Assembly (NCBI RefSeq): GCF_000799465.1
Contig: NZ_JUGU01000001.1
Coordinates: 2,686,501 to 2,750,500, forward strand
Reading direction: 5' to 3'
Length of the DNA stretch: 64,000 bases
DNA from: Psychroserpens sp. Hel_I_66
GTDB lineage: Bacteria > Bacteroidota > Bacteroidia > Flavobacteriales > Flavobacteriaceae
How positions within the stretch are numbered: the stretch's first letter is position 1; each line of letters starts with the position of its first letter. The position numbers were made by a program, and so were the translations under genes. Below, in pieces: positions 1-6,998 of the stretch. The notes under the pieces are model-generated. The model did no database searches. It had not been told where the DNA came from and worked only from the letters and a program-made list of their open reading frames with translations.

Positions 1-753
1 ACCAGTACTGGTTTGAATACGTCCTTTTTCAGAATAAATCTTACCATTTGCTAACACCAAACTTAAGTCTGGAGCATTTTTAATACGCTCTGCTTTTGTC
101 TTTCCTTCAGATCGCTGTAAATGATCAATATATTGAGCTTCATTGAAACTGAAAAAAGCATATACTTGGTCTATTTCACTAACTGTCGTTAAGGGTTTTG
201 TGTCGCTTGGACTAATTAACGCTCCTTCTCTAAAATTTATGGAACCTACGTAACCATCTATTGGACTTTTAATTGTTGCATAACCGATATTTGCAGAAAC
301 ACCACTTAAATTTGCTTTTGCTTGGGCCAAATTTGCTTTTGCTGTTTCCAACTGTACCGGACTAATAATATCTTTCTCAACAAGTGGAATAAGTTTATTA
401 ACTTCTACTTGTGCAACATTTACACGTGCTCTTGCTGCTCCAGCATCTTGACTTAATGCCTCTGTTTCTAATTTAAACAATAACTGTCCCTTGCTTACTT
501 TTTGTCCTTCGTCAACAAAAACTTTCTCTATGTAACCAGATGTCTTAGCTCTAACATCACTGTTTACAATCCCTTCAATTGTTGCTGGGTAATCTGTAAA
601 TCCAGTCACCGTTTTGTTTTGTAGTTGGGTTACTGGAAATGTAGGAGGTGTAGTTGATGCGGCTGCTTGTTGGTCTTTTTCTGCATTGCCACAACCAATA
701 ATCACTAAAAATATACCTAGTGATAATAATGTATAGAAATTTTTGATTTTCAT
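1..753 (-). CDS. RND efflux periplasmic adaptor (HlyD/AcrA-type membrane fusion lipoprotein), C-terminus cut by window edge
   Basis: The frame is open from the ATG at 753 to the first base of the window, giving 251 visible codons of a longer protein. It begins with a signal peptide ending in a lipobox (VIIGC, Cys21), so it should be an inner-membrane or periplasmic lipoprotein. It continues with a biotinyl-lipoyl-like barrel-sandwich region (SDVRAKTSGYIEKVFVDEGQ, then IKSPIDGYVG) separated by an alpha-hairpin rich in Ala, Gln and Lys. This is the layout of the adaptor that links an RND inner-membrane pump to an outer-membrane channel. It starts 10 bp after the stop of the MarR-like regulator, so both are probably in one autoregulated efflux operon, with pump and channel genes beyond position 1. 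The substrate cannot be told from the sequence. Confidence 0.9.
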   Translation of the reverse strand, partial: MKIKNFYTLLSLGIFLVIIGCGNAEKDQQAAASTTPPTFPVTQLQNKTVTGFTDYPATIEGIVNSDVRAKTSGYIEKVFVDEGQKVSKGQLLFKLETEALSQDAGAARARVNVAQVEVNKLIPLVEKDIISPVQLETAKANLAQAKANLSGVSANIGYATIKSPIDGYVGSINFREGALISPSDTKPLTTVSEIDQVYAFFSFNEAQYIDHLQRSEGKTKAERIKNAPDLSLVLANGKIYSEKGRIQTSTG

Positions 754-763
754 TTTTTGAATT

Positions 764-1267
764 TTAAATATTGAATTGGTTATCTATTAATTTTATTCTC
801 AACTCTTCTATAGATGCGCTCGCTTCATCTAAAAACTGGATGTAATCGTTGTGAAAATTTAAATCAAATTTTTCGGTATCATTTTCAACGCCTTGAGAGT
901 TAATAGTTTGCTTGTAATCCTTGATTTGCAAGTGTAATTCTCTAACTTCTTTCCACTCATTGATCATATTATCAATGTGTTGCATTATCATGTCCTTATT
1001 GATAGTAAAGTATTTTTTACGATCTCCCGTTTTGGTGAAATACACAATCTTTTTTAAATCTTGTAAATGGTTGAGATGTGTTGAAATCGTACTTTTACTT
1101 GCACATAGAATAGTAACCATATCCTCAAATGTGGTCCCTTTTTTTCCAGTTAAAATAATGTAAGATAAAATTCTGGCTGCGACAGGTGCCAATTGATCTC
1201 TAGACTCTAAATGAACGCCTAGCTTTTCAACCAATGCCATTTTTTCTTTGCAGATATTTTTCTCCAT
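764..1267 (-). CDS. GbsR/MarR-family transcriptional repressor of the efflux operon
   Basis: The protein has 167 residues. Residues about 25-95 form a winged helix-turn-helix: an N-terminal helix, a recognition segment (ILCASKSTISTHLNHL) and a wing containing TKTGDRKKYF. The C-terminal 70 residues are helical and should dimerise. This matches the GbsR/MarR regulators that precede RND efflux adaptors in Flavobacteriaceae. The gene lies 10 bp upstream of the adaptor gene on the same strand. A perfect Bacteroidota -7 box and a perfect 22-bp palindrome lie just upstream, so autorepression relieved by a small lipophilic ligand is the likely control. The family call is firm; the ligand is unknown. 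Confidence 0.85.
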   Translation of the reverse strand: MEKNICKEKMALVEKLGVHLESRDQLAPVAARILSYIILTGKKGTTFEDMVTILCASKSTISTHLNHLQDLKKIVYFTKTGDRKKYFTINKDMIMQHIDNMINEWKEVRELHLQIKDYKQTINSQGVENDTEKFDLNFHNDYIQFLDEASASIEELRIKLIDNQFNI

Positions 1268-1325
1268 ATTTTACATTTATTTCGAACTGCTTTAAGAATT
1301 ACTCTGAAACAGTAAAAATTACATG

Positions 1326-1333
1326 CAAATTTA
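1326..1333 (-). promoter_or_regulatory. Promoter -7 box of the efflux operon
   Basis: Read on the minus strand this is TAAATTTG, a perfect match to the Bacteroidota housekeeping -7 consensus TAnnTTTG. It places the transcript start near 1322, about 55 nt upstream of the regulator start codon. Confidence 0.6.
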
Positions 1334-1338
1334 TTTAT

Positions 1339-1360
1339 TAGTTCGGAACAAACCGAACTA
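1339..1360. promoter_or_regulatory. Palindromic operator upstream of the MarR-like regulator
   Basis: TAGTTCGG, a 6-nt spacer, then CCGAACTA: a perfect 8+8 bp inverted repeat. It sits directly upstream of the -7 box at 1326-1333 and covers the -33 region, so a bound dimer would block polymerase. This is the expected position and symmetry for an autorepressor site; binding by the adjacent regulator is inferred. Confidence 0.65.
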
Positions 1361-1383
1361 AACGAAGTTAAATCGCTGTTAAA

Positions 1384-1410
1384 TAAAAAAAGCCGACAGT
1401 TATGTCGGCT
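1384..1410 (-). terminator. Rho-independent terminator of pheS
   Basis: AGCCGACA, loop of 4, TGTCGGCT, followed on the minus strand by a run of seven T. It lies 22 bp after the pheS stop codon. Confidence 0.85.
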
Positions 1411-1431
1411 CTAGTTATATGTTATCAACAT

Positions 1432-2451
1432 TTATAATGCAGATTTAAACTGCTCCAAAAACCGCACATCATTTTCACTCAATAAACGAATGTCGCTAAT
1501 TTGGTGCAACAATAAAGCAATACGATCTATTCCCATACCAAAGGCAAAACCTGAATATTCTTTAGAATCAATTCCGCAGTTTTCCAATACGTTCGGGTCT
1601 ACCATACCGCAACCCATAATTTCTAACCAACCTGTCCCTTTGGTCATTTTATAATCTGTTTCGGTTTCTAATCCCCAATATACATCTACTTCTGCACTTG
1701 GCTCTGTGAACGGAAAATATGAGGGACGAAGACGAATTTTGCTTTTACCGAACATTTCCGTAGTAAAATATTGAAGTGTCTGTTTTAAATCTGCAAAGCT
1801 TACATCCTTGTCAATATATAATCCCTCCACTTGATGAAAGAAACAGTGTGAACGTGCCGAAATAGCTTCATTACGAAACACGCGACCAGGAGAAATGGTA
1901 CGAATTGGAGGTTTATTGTTTTCCATATAACGTACTTGTACAGAGCTGGTGTGCGTACGTAATAAAATATCTGGATCTGTCTGGATAAAAAACGTGTCCT
2001 GCATATCACGAGCAGGATGGTATTCTGGCAAGTTTAATGCTGTAAAATTGTGCCAGTCATCTTCAATTTCTGGACCTTCGCTCACGTTAAAACCTATGCG
2101 AGAAAAGATATCGATGATTTGATTTTTTACGATGGAAATTGGATGGCGCGCACCAATAGCAATAGGTTCTCCAGGACGTGACAAATCGCCATAAACACCT
2201 TTGACCTCTTCTTTACTTTCCAACTCCTCTTTAAGTGAGCTGACTTTATCCTCTGCAGTTTGCTTGAGCTTATTAATGGTTTGCCCGAATTCTTTTTTCT
2301 GTTCGTTTGCTACATTTTTAAACTCAGCAAAATACTCTTTTAAAAGACCTTTTGACCCTAAGTATTTTATACGGAATGCCTCAACCTCTTCTTTGGATTG
2401 TGCTTTAAATTCTTCGGCTTCTGCTATGAGTTCTTTTAGCTTGTCTATCAT
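1432..2451 (-). CDS. pheS: Phenylalanine--tRNA ligase alpha subunit
   Basis: PheS (339 residues) charges tRNA-Phe with phenylalanine as the catalytic half of the cytoplasmic alpha2-beta2 enzyme. Residues 1-85 form the expected N-terminal helical hairpin that grips the tRNA. The class II catalytic core follows, with motif 2 around residue 185-205 (SPGRVFRNEAISARSHCFF) and motif 3 around residue 300 (FAFGMGIDRIALLL), both intact. Length is normal for bacteria. The beta-subunit gene is not in this window, as is usual in Flavobacteriaceae where pheS and pheT are unlinked. The gene has its own -7 box (TAAATTTG) about 20 bp upstream and a strong terminator downstream, so it appears monocistronic. 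Confidence 0.97.
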   Translation of the reverse strand: MIDKLKELIAEAEEFKAQSKEEVEAFRIKYLGSKGLLKEYFAEFKNVANEQKKEFGQTINKLKQTAEDKVSSLKEELESKEEVKGVYGDLSRPGEPIAIGARHPISIVKNQIIDIFSRIGFNVSEGPEIEDDWHNFTALNLPEYHPARDMQDTFFIQTDPDILLRTHTSSVQVRYMENNKPPIRTISPGRVFRNEAISARSHCFFHQVEGLYIDKDVSFADLKQTLQYFTTEMFGKSKIRLRPSYFPFTEPSAEVDVYWGLETETDYKMTKGTGWLEIMGCGMVDPNVLENCGIDSKEYSGFAFGMGIDRIALLLHQISDIRLLSENDVRFLEQFKSAL

Positions 2452-2470
2452 GGTATTTGAAAATAAAGGG

Positions 2471-2478
2471 CAAATTTA
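2471..2478 (-). promoter_or_regulatory. Promoter -7 box of pheS
   Basis: TAAATTTG on the minus strand, a perfect TAnnTTTG match 20 bp upstream of the pheS ATG. No clear -33 TTG was seen. Confidence 0.5.
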
Positions 2479-2497
2479 ATGAATTTTATCGCGATTT

Positions 2498-2572
2498 GCG
2501 TTAGCGATGGAAGCATTTGTTGGAGCTCCTCGCAGAGAGCGACTGCTGAGAGCGCGACCCTTGTGGTAACGC
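2498..2572. repeat. REP-like intergenic element
   Basis: A GC-richer 75-bp patch in an AT-rich gap. It is bounded by GCGTTA and TAACGC in inverted orientation and contains smaller inverted pieces (GCTC...GAGC). It carries the words GCGTTAGCGATGGAAGC and CGACCCTTGTGG, which resemble a dispersed intergenic element I associate with Flavobacteria. Only one copy is in this window, so repetition itself cannot be shown here. Confidence 0.45.
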
Positions 2573-2580
2573 CATTGTAT

Positions 2581-2937
2581 TTATTCTATAAATTCAGTTT
2601 CTATAAAATAGTTAACGATAGCATCTTTCATCAACACGCTTTGTTCTCCTGCTTTTAACGGTGGTAATTCTTCTTTGACTTTGTAGTGTGGCCAACCGTC
2701 TTCATCTGCATAATCGAATTCGTAATAGCCATAAGGCGCGAGCAATTTACAGATGGCAATGTGCATTAGATCCAGTTTGTGGTCTTTTTTGAATTTACGG
2801 TCTAATTGCCCTAATTCCTGCACACCTATCAAATAGATGATTGCATCCAAATCTAATGGATCTCCATCTGCAAATCGTGCAGATAGTTTTTCTACTACTA
2901 AATCCCAACGTTGTTTTAATTGTTCGTCTCTTGCCAT
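2581..2937 (-). CDS. Conserved Bacteroidota protein of unknown function
   Basis: A 118-residue soluble, mildly acidic protein with no signal peptide, membrane segment or recognised catalytic motif. It contains conserved-looking aromatic and acidic stretches (LLAPYGYYEFDYADEDGWPH, then KDAIVNYFIETEFIE). Its position between pheS and cvpA is common in Flavobacteriaceae from memory, which suggests a housekeeping but undefined role. It has its own probable promoter (TAACTTTG at 3005-3012, with TTTG 17 nt further upstream) and no clear terminator. I do not assign a function. Confidence 0.8.
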   Translation of the reverse strand: MARDEQLKQRWDLVVEKLSARFADGDPLDLDAIIYLIGVQELGQLDRKFKKDHKLDLMHIAICKLLAPYGYYEFDYADEDGWPHYKVKEELPPLKAGEQSVLMKDAIVNYFIETEFIE

Positions 2938-3004
2938 GTATCTCTTTTCTTGTTTGGACTTTGCTTATTAAAAACTCCAGCAACAATCTTTTTAATTAAG
3001 GCTA

Positions 3005-3033
3005 CAAAGTTACTAAACTATAAGGTCTACAAA
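3005..3033 (-). promoter_or_regulatory. Promoter of the 118-residue protein gene
   Basis: On the minus strand, TTTG (3033-3030), 17 nt, then TAACTTTG (3012-3005), matching both elements of the Bacteroidota consensus. Transcription would start near 3001, giving a leader of about 65 nt. Confidence 0.5.
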
Positions 3034-3065
3034 TGCGTTATTATTTTAAAATGAGAAAAATTATG

Positions 3066-3073
3066 TACGTTTG
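3066..3073 (+). promoter_or_regulatory. Promoter -7 box of cvpA
   Basis: TACGTTTG, a perfect TAnnTTTG match. The predicted transcript start near 3077 lies after the upstream in-frame TTG at 3071, which argues that translation begins at the ATG at 3092. Confidence 0.55.
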
Positions 3074-3091
3074 TTAAAACTAACTTTCACT

Positions 3092-3634
3092 ATGGCTGTT
3101 ATTGATATTATTTTGGGTGCTCTTTTACTTTTTGGGCTAGTACGAGGTGTTATGAAAGGGTTTTTTGTTGAAATCGCCTCTTTAGTCGCGCTTGTTGCTG
3201 GAGTTTATGGCGCTATACATTTTAGTGATTTTGCTGCGGAATTTTTAGACACTAAACTCAATTGGGATGAGAAATATATCAATATTGTAGCTTTTGCCAT
3301 TACCTTTGTGATCATTGTTTTGGTCATTGCTCTGGCTGGAAAAGCATTAACAAAACTGGCAAATTTTGCTGCACTCGGTATTTTGAATAAACTTTTGGGT
3401 GGCGTTTTTGGTATTTTAAAAATCGGTTTAATATTAAGTGTTCTGCTTATCGTATTTAATAATTTAAATAGTAATATCCCTTTTGCAGATGAGCAGGATC
3501 TAGAAGATTCTATTCTGTACAAACCGGTTAAAGGTTTAGCTCCTATGATTTTCCCGAGTATTTTGAATAAAGGTAAAGATGTTGAAGATGAAAATGTTGA
3601 TGATGAGGATCTTGAAACAAATCAAAACACATAA
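3092..3634 (+). CDS. CvpA-family inner-membrane protein
   Basis: Starting at ATG 3092 (MAVIDIILGALLLFGLVRG) the protein has 180 residues. It has four hydrophobic segments, near residues 3-20, 24-45, 62-85 and 95-125, and then a charged, acidic tail of about 50 residues. The segment FGLVRGVMKGFFVEIASLVA is typical of the CvpA/colicin V production family. Members are small integral membrane proteins; in enterobacteria cvpA is needed for colicin V export and for bile or envelope stress tolerance, but no biochemical activity is settled. A TTG seven codons upstream is also in frame but overlaps the promoter box, so I prefer the ATG. Confidence 0.85.
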   Translation: MAVIDIILGALLLFGLVRGVMKGFFVEIASLVALVAGVYGAIHFSDFAAEFLDTKLNWDEKYINIVAFAITFVIIVLVIALAGKALTKLANFAALGILNKLLGGVFGILKIGLILSVLLIVFNNLNSNIPFADEQDLEDSILYKPVKGLAPMIFPSILNKGKDVEDENVDDEDLETNQNT

Positions 3635-3646
3635 AATCTCCTATTT

Positions 3647-4273
3647 TTAATCTAGATGATAAATCTCCATAATGTCTTTTAGATATTTGTCAAAATCTAT
3701 TTTAAGGTCAATAAGCGTTCCTGTATGAACATCAAAAACCCACCCATGGACTTTTAACTCTCTATCTCTGTATGCTTTTTGAACAGCAGCAGTTTTAATT
3801 AAATTAACACATTGCTCTTTGACATTAAGCTCTACAAGTCGGTCATACTTTTTTTCTTCGTCTGTTATTAGGTTAAGTTCATCTCTATGAATACGATATA
3901 CGTCACGAATATTTCGCAACCAAGGGTTTAAAATACCTAAGTCTGCAGATTGCATTGCTGCTTTTACTCCACCACATGCATAATGCCCACAAACCACCAC
4001 ATGTTTAACTTTTAAATGGTCTACCGCATAATTGACTACAGACATTACATTAAGATCTATACTTATTACCATATTAGCAATATTACGATGCACAAAGACT
4101 TCTCCTGGATCTAGACCCATAAGTTCTTCTGCGCTAACACGACTATCACTACAGCCAATATAAAGCAGCTCTGGATTTTGCCCTTTACCTAGTTTTTCAA
4201 AATAATCTTGATCTACAGAGAGCTTATCTTGTATAAACTGTTTGTTGTTTTTAAAAACGTGTTCTAAAGTCAT
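3647..4273 (-). CDS. Beta-class carbonic anhydrase
   Basis: The enzyme (208 residues) interconverts CO2 and bicarbonate in the cytoplasm. The zinc ligands of the beta class are intact: Cys41 in CSDSR, and His97 and Cys100 in GHYACGG. Asp43 and Arg45 form the catalytic dyad. There is no signal peptide. The start lies 11 bp after the stop of the SulP transporter 4285-6153 on the same strand, so the two are co-transcribed; SulP-carbonic anhydrase pairing is known and implies coupled bicarbonate uptake and conversion. It is one of two beta-carbonic anhydrases in this cluster, and the two differ clearly in sequence. Confidence 0.95.
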   Translation of the reverse strand: MTLEHVFKNNKQFIQDKLSVDQDYFEKLGKGQNPELLYIGCSDSRVSAEELMGLDPGEVFVHRNIANMVISIDLNVMSVVNYAVDHLKVKHVVVCGHYACGGVKAAMQSADLGILNPWLRNIRDVYRIHRDELNLITDEEKKYDRLVELNVKEQCVNLIKTAAVQKAYRDRELKVHGWVFDVHTGTLIDLKIDFDKYLKDIMEIYHLD

Positions 4274-4284
4274 GGATTTCTATA

Positions 4285-6153
4285 TTAATCTTGATGTTGA
4301 ACATTGGTTTTGACCCATTCCATACAACTATTAAAATCTTTAAAAATATGTTCTGTTGGAATTAAATCTGGAATGATATCAATACGCTCCATCATAAATT
4401 TTGGTTGTTTTGCTAAATTTACGAACAATACATTTATCTTTTTTTTCTTAAGATCTAAAAGTACGTCTTCCAAAGCATATAAACCCGATTGATCAATATA
4501 GTGCATCAAGCCCAAACGAATAACCACAGTTTTTGCAGTATCGGGAATTTGTTTTGAAAGCGCTTGAAAATCAGAAGTATATCCAAAAAATAATGGTCCT
4601 TTGACGTGTTTTATAAAAACGTCTTCTTTTAATAATGAAGGAAAGCCAGCCTCGTCTAACCAAACCTCTTCTTTTAGGGGCTTAACATCACTACGTTTTG
4701 CTGTTAAATCTCCTATTTTTTTCATAAACATTAGTGAAGCAATGATCAATCCAATCCCAACTGCATAAATTAAATCCCAAAAAGTTGAAAGCAGTAAAAC
4801 TACCATCATTATTAATACTTCAGAACTTAATTTAACAGGTCCTATTTTTATATCTTTTGGTAAACTTGAAATCGCTTTTAAGCCTTTATAATCCATAACG
4901 CCAATACCTACGGTAATTAATATTCCTGCTAAAACTGCAGCTGGAATTTTTGATGCTATTGGACCAAGACCCAGTAATACTATCAATAATATTATGGCTG
5001 CTATCATTCCAGAAAGCCTAGTTTTTCCTCCGGAATTTATATTAACTACCGTTCTAATTGTAGCACCTGCGCCAGGTATACCTCCAAAAACAGAAGCAAT
5101 ACTATTACCAATACCTTGACCAACTAATTCTCTACTAGGATTATGTTTGGTTTTGGTCATGTTATCTGCAACAACACTAGTTAAAAGACTATCTATTGCA
5201 CCTAGAAGTGATAATGTCAAAGCAGTTAGTATATAAGGTGAAATTGCGCTAAAACTAAAAGTGGTAAACATTTCTAATTTAGGAATTGGCAATCCAGATG
5301 GTATTTCTTGAATTTTTAAATAGTCAAAACCAAAACCAACTGCAATACCAGACATTACCAATAGTGCTACCAACGTACTTGGTATTTTTGTAGTAATTTT
5401 TTTAAACCCAAAAACTATAAAAACAGTTCCTATTGCTAGTGCAAATTCTAACCAGTTAATCTGTTTTATAGCTCTGGGCAATGCCTTTAAAGCACCCAAA
5501 GCTCCTGAGGTTTCTTTGACTGCAAGTGTTTTAGATTCTTTTAAAATAATAGCGTCTTCATCTTCTATTTCATTTACCTTTTTGATTGTTTGCTCAAAAT
5601 CCTCTAAAACTAAAACACCTTCCCCGATTTCTTCGTCTAAGATTTTGTTTAAAACAACTTCTTTTGCTTCTGGCTTAAATTGCTCTACAAAAGCAAGATC
5701 TTCTTTAGGGTTATAACCTAATGATGGTAAAATTTGAGTTAATATTATTATTAATCCAATTGCAGTCATAAATCCTGACACTACAGGATATGGGATGTAT
5801 CTTATATATTTACCTAAGCCTAAAACACCTAAAATAATTTGCATTATTCCTGCTAATAAAAATACAGTTAAAATAGTGGGCAAAGCCTTACTAAGATCGC
5901 CATCATTGGTTGCAATTACACCTGCAATAACGACTAAACTTACCGCTGTCATTGGTGCTGTTGGCCCAGAAATTTGTGTTGATGTCCCACCAAAAAGAGC
6001 AGCAAAAAATCCAATAAAAATAGCACCATAAAGTCCTGCACTTGGTCCTAAACCTGAAGACACTCCAAAGGCAAGTGCCAATGGCAATGCTACAATACCT
6101 GCGGTTATTCCTCCAAAAGCATCACCTTTAAAATTTGAAAAGAATTTTTTCAT
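4285..6153 (-). CDS. SulP-family anion transporter with STAS domain (probable bicarbonate transporter)
   Basis: A 622-residue inner-membrane protein. The N-terminal membrane part follows the SulP pattern, including GLYGAIFIGFFAALFGGTST and the family segment GGIPGAGATIRTVVNINSGG. A cytosolic STAS domain occupies about residues 510-615. The neighbouring carbonic anhydrase suggests bicarbonate rather than sulphate as substrate; this is inferred. Residues about 145-235 form an unusually long Glu/Lys-rich loop (for example KVNEIEDEDAIILKESKTLA) that the second SulP in the cluster lacks, which accounts for most of the extra length. The previous module ends in a terminator at 6266-6293, so this gene should have its own promoter in 6154-6260, where I could not see a consensus box. 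Confidence 0.92.
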   Translation of the reverse strand: MKKFFSNFKGDAFGGITAGIVALPLALAFGVSSGLGPSAGLYGAIFIGFFAALFGGTSTQISGPTAPMTAVSLVVIAGVIATNDGDLSKALPTILTVFLLAGIMQIILGVLGLGKYIRYIPYPVVSGFMTAIGLIIILTQILPSLGYNPKEDLAFVEQFKPEAKEVVLNKILDEEIGEGVLVLEDFEQTIKKVNEIEDEDAIILKESKTLAVKETSGALGALKALPRAIKQINWLEFALAIGTVFIVFGFKKITTKIPSTLVALLVMSGIAVGFGFDYLKIQEIPSGLPIPKLEMFTTFSFSAISPYILTALTLSLLGAIDSLLTSVVADNMTKTKHNPSRELVGQGIGNSIASVFGGIPGAGATIRTVVNINSGGKTRLSGMIAAIILLIVLLGLGPIASKIPAAVLAGILITVGIGVMDYKGLKAISSLPKDIKIGPVKLSSEVLIMMVVLLLSTFWDLIYAVGIGLIIASLMFMKKIGDLTAKRSDVKPLKEEVWLDEAGFPSLLKEDVFIKHVKGPLFFGYTSDFQALSKQIPDTAKTVVIRLGLMHYIDQSGLYALEDVLLDLKKKKINVLFVNLAKQPKFMMERIDIIPDLIPTEHIFKDFNSCMEWVKTNVQHQD

Positions 6154-6265
6154 AAATGTTATATGTTGGTTTTTTAATTAAAAATAAGGTTTTTTATGAA
6201 AAATTAAAGTATCTATTTGCCTGTGATCTTCAATTTAACAATAACCAAAACTCACTTTTTCGGTT

Positions 6266-6293
6266 AAAAAAAAGCATTGTAATTAACAATGCT
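6266..6293 (-). terminator. Rho-independent terminator of the second SulP-CA operon
   Basis: AGCATTGT, AATTA loop, ACAATGCT, followed on the minus strand by eight T. It lies about 35 bp after the carbonic anhydrase stop at 6329 and separates the two SulP-CA modules. Confidence 0.85.
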
Positions 6294-6328
6294 TTTTTTA
6301 CTTTTCTTTTTCAAATGTTGTTTGATTT

Positions 6329-6958
6329 TTATTCAAAAAACTCAACAGCACCTGTATTTATGTCATACATTGCACCAATAATTCTAATTTCATTGTTCTT
6401 CTCCATTTCCGAAAGTATAGGACTTTCAGCATGGATTCTATCAATGGTCAATTCTACATTTTTCTTAGACACCTCATCAACAAAATCTAAATTTTTTGAG
6501 TTTCTCATACTCTTATCTTTAGGTTCTTCAACAGCGTTTACAGCTGGTGTAATCTTTTCTATAAGCTTAGTGAGATTGCCCATTTTGGCGTCATCACATG
6601 CGCCTTTAACAGCACCACAACTGGTATGTCCTAACACTACTATCAATTTTGTACCTGCCAATTTAGATGCAAATTCCATACTTCCTAAGATATCTTCGTT
6701 AACAAAGTTTCCTGCTATACGTACACTAAAAATATCGCCTAATCCTTGATCAAAAACCAACTCTGCCGATACACGGGAATCTATACAACTTAAAATAGTA
6801 GCAAACGGAAATTGACCATCACTTGTGTCGTTAACTTGCTCTAATAAGTTTCTATTTGCCTTAAGATTTTGTTGGAATCTTTGATTTCCCTCTTTTAAAA
6901 ACTGCACAGCCTTTTCTGGTGTCATTGTTGCCTGTGTTTCTCTTGTATGTGCTTTCAT
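6329..6958 (-). CDS. Beta-class carbonic anhydrase (second)
   Basis: A 209-residue cytoplasmic enzyme with intact zinc ligands: Cys58 in SCIDSR, His111 and Cys114 in GHTSCG, plus the catalytic Asp60-Arg62 pair. It follows the SulP gene 6999-8600 by 40 bp and is followed by a terminator, so the unit is SulP then carbonic anhydrase, the same order as the neighbouring module. It has a longer N-terminal helix (residues 11-45, EKAVQFLKEGNQRFQQ) than the first copy and belongs to a different branch of the beta class, so this is probably not a recent duplication. Confidence 0.95.
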   Translation of the reverse strand: MKAHTRETQATMTPEKAVQFLKEGNQRFQQNLKANRNLLEQVNDTSDGQFPFATILSCIDSRVSAELVFDQGLGDIFSVRIAGNFVNEDILGSMEFASKLAGTKLIVVLGHTSCGAVKGACDDAKMGNLTKLIEKITPAVNAVEEPKDKSMRNSKNLDFVDEVSKKNVELTIDRIHAESPILSEMEKNNEIRIIGAMYDINTGAVEFFE

Positions 6959-6998
6959 GTCTTTTTATGTTTAATGTTTTTAAATAAATTATTTTATT

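Noticed and set aside
3071..3091. Upstream TTG start for cvpA
   Set aside because: It overlaps the promoter -7 box at 3066-3073, and the family N-terminus begins at the ATG at 3092.
6156..6749. Plus-strand frame of 197 codons opposite the second carbonic anhydrase
   Set aside because: Antisense to a clear enzyme gene and overlapping its terminator; no domain resemblance.
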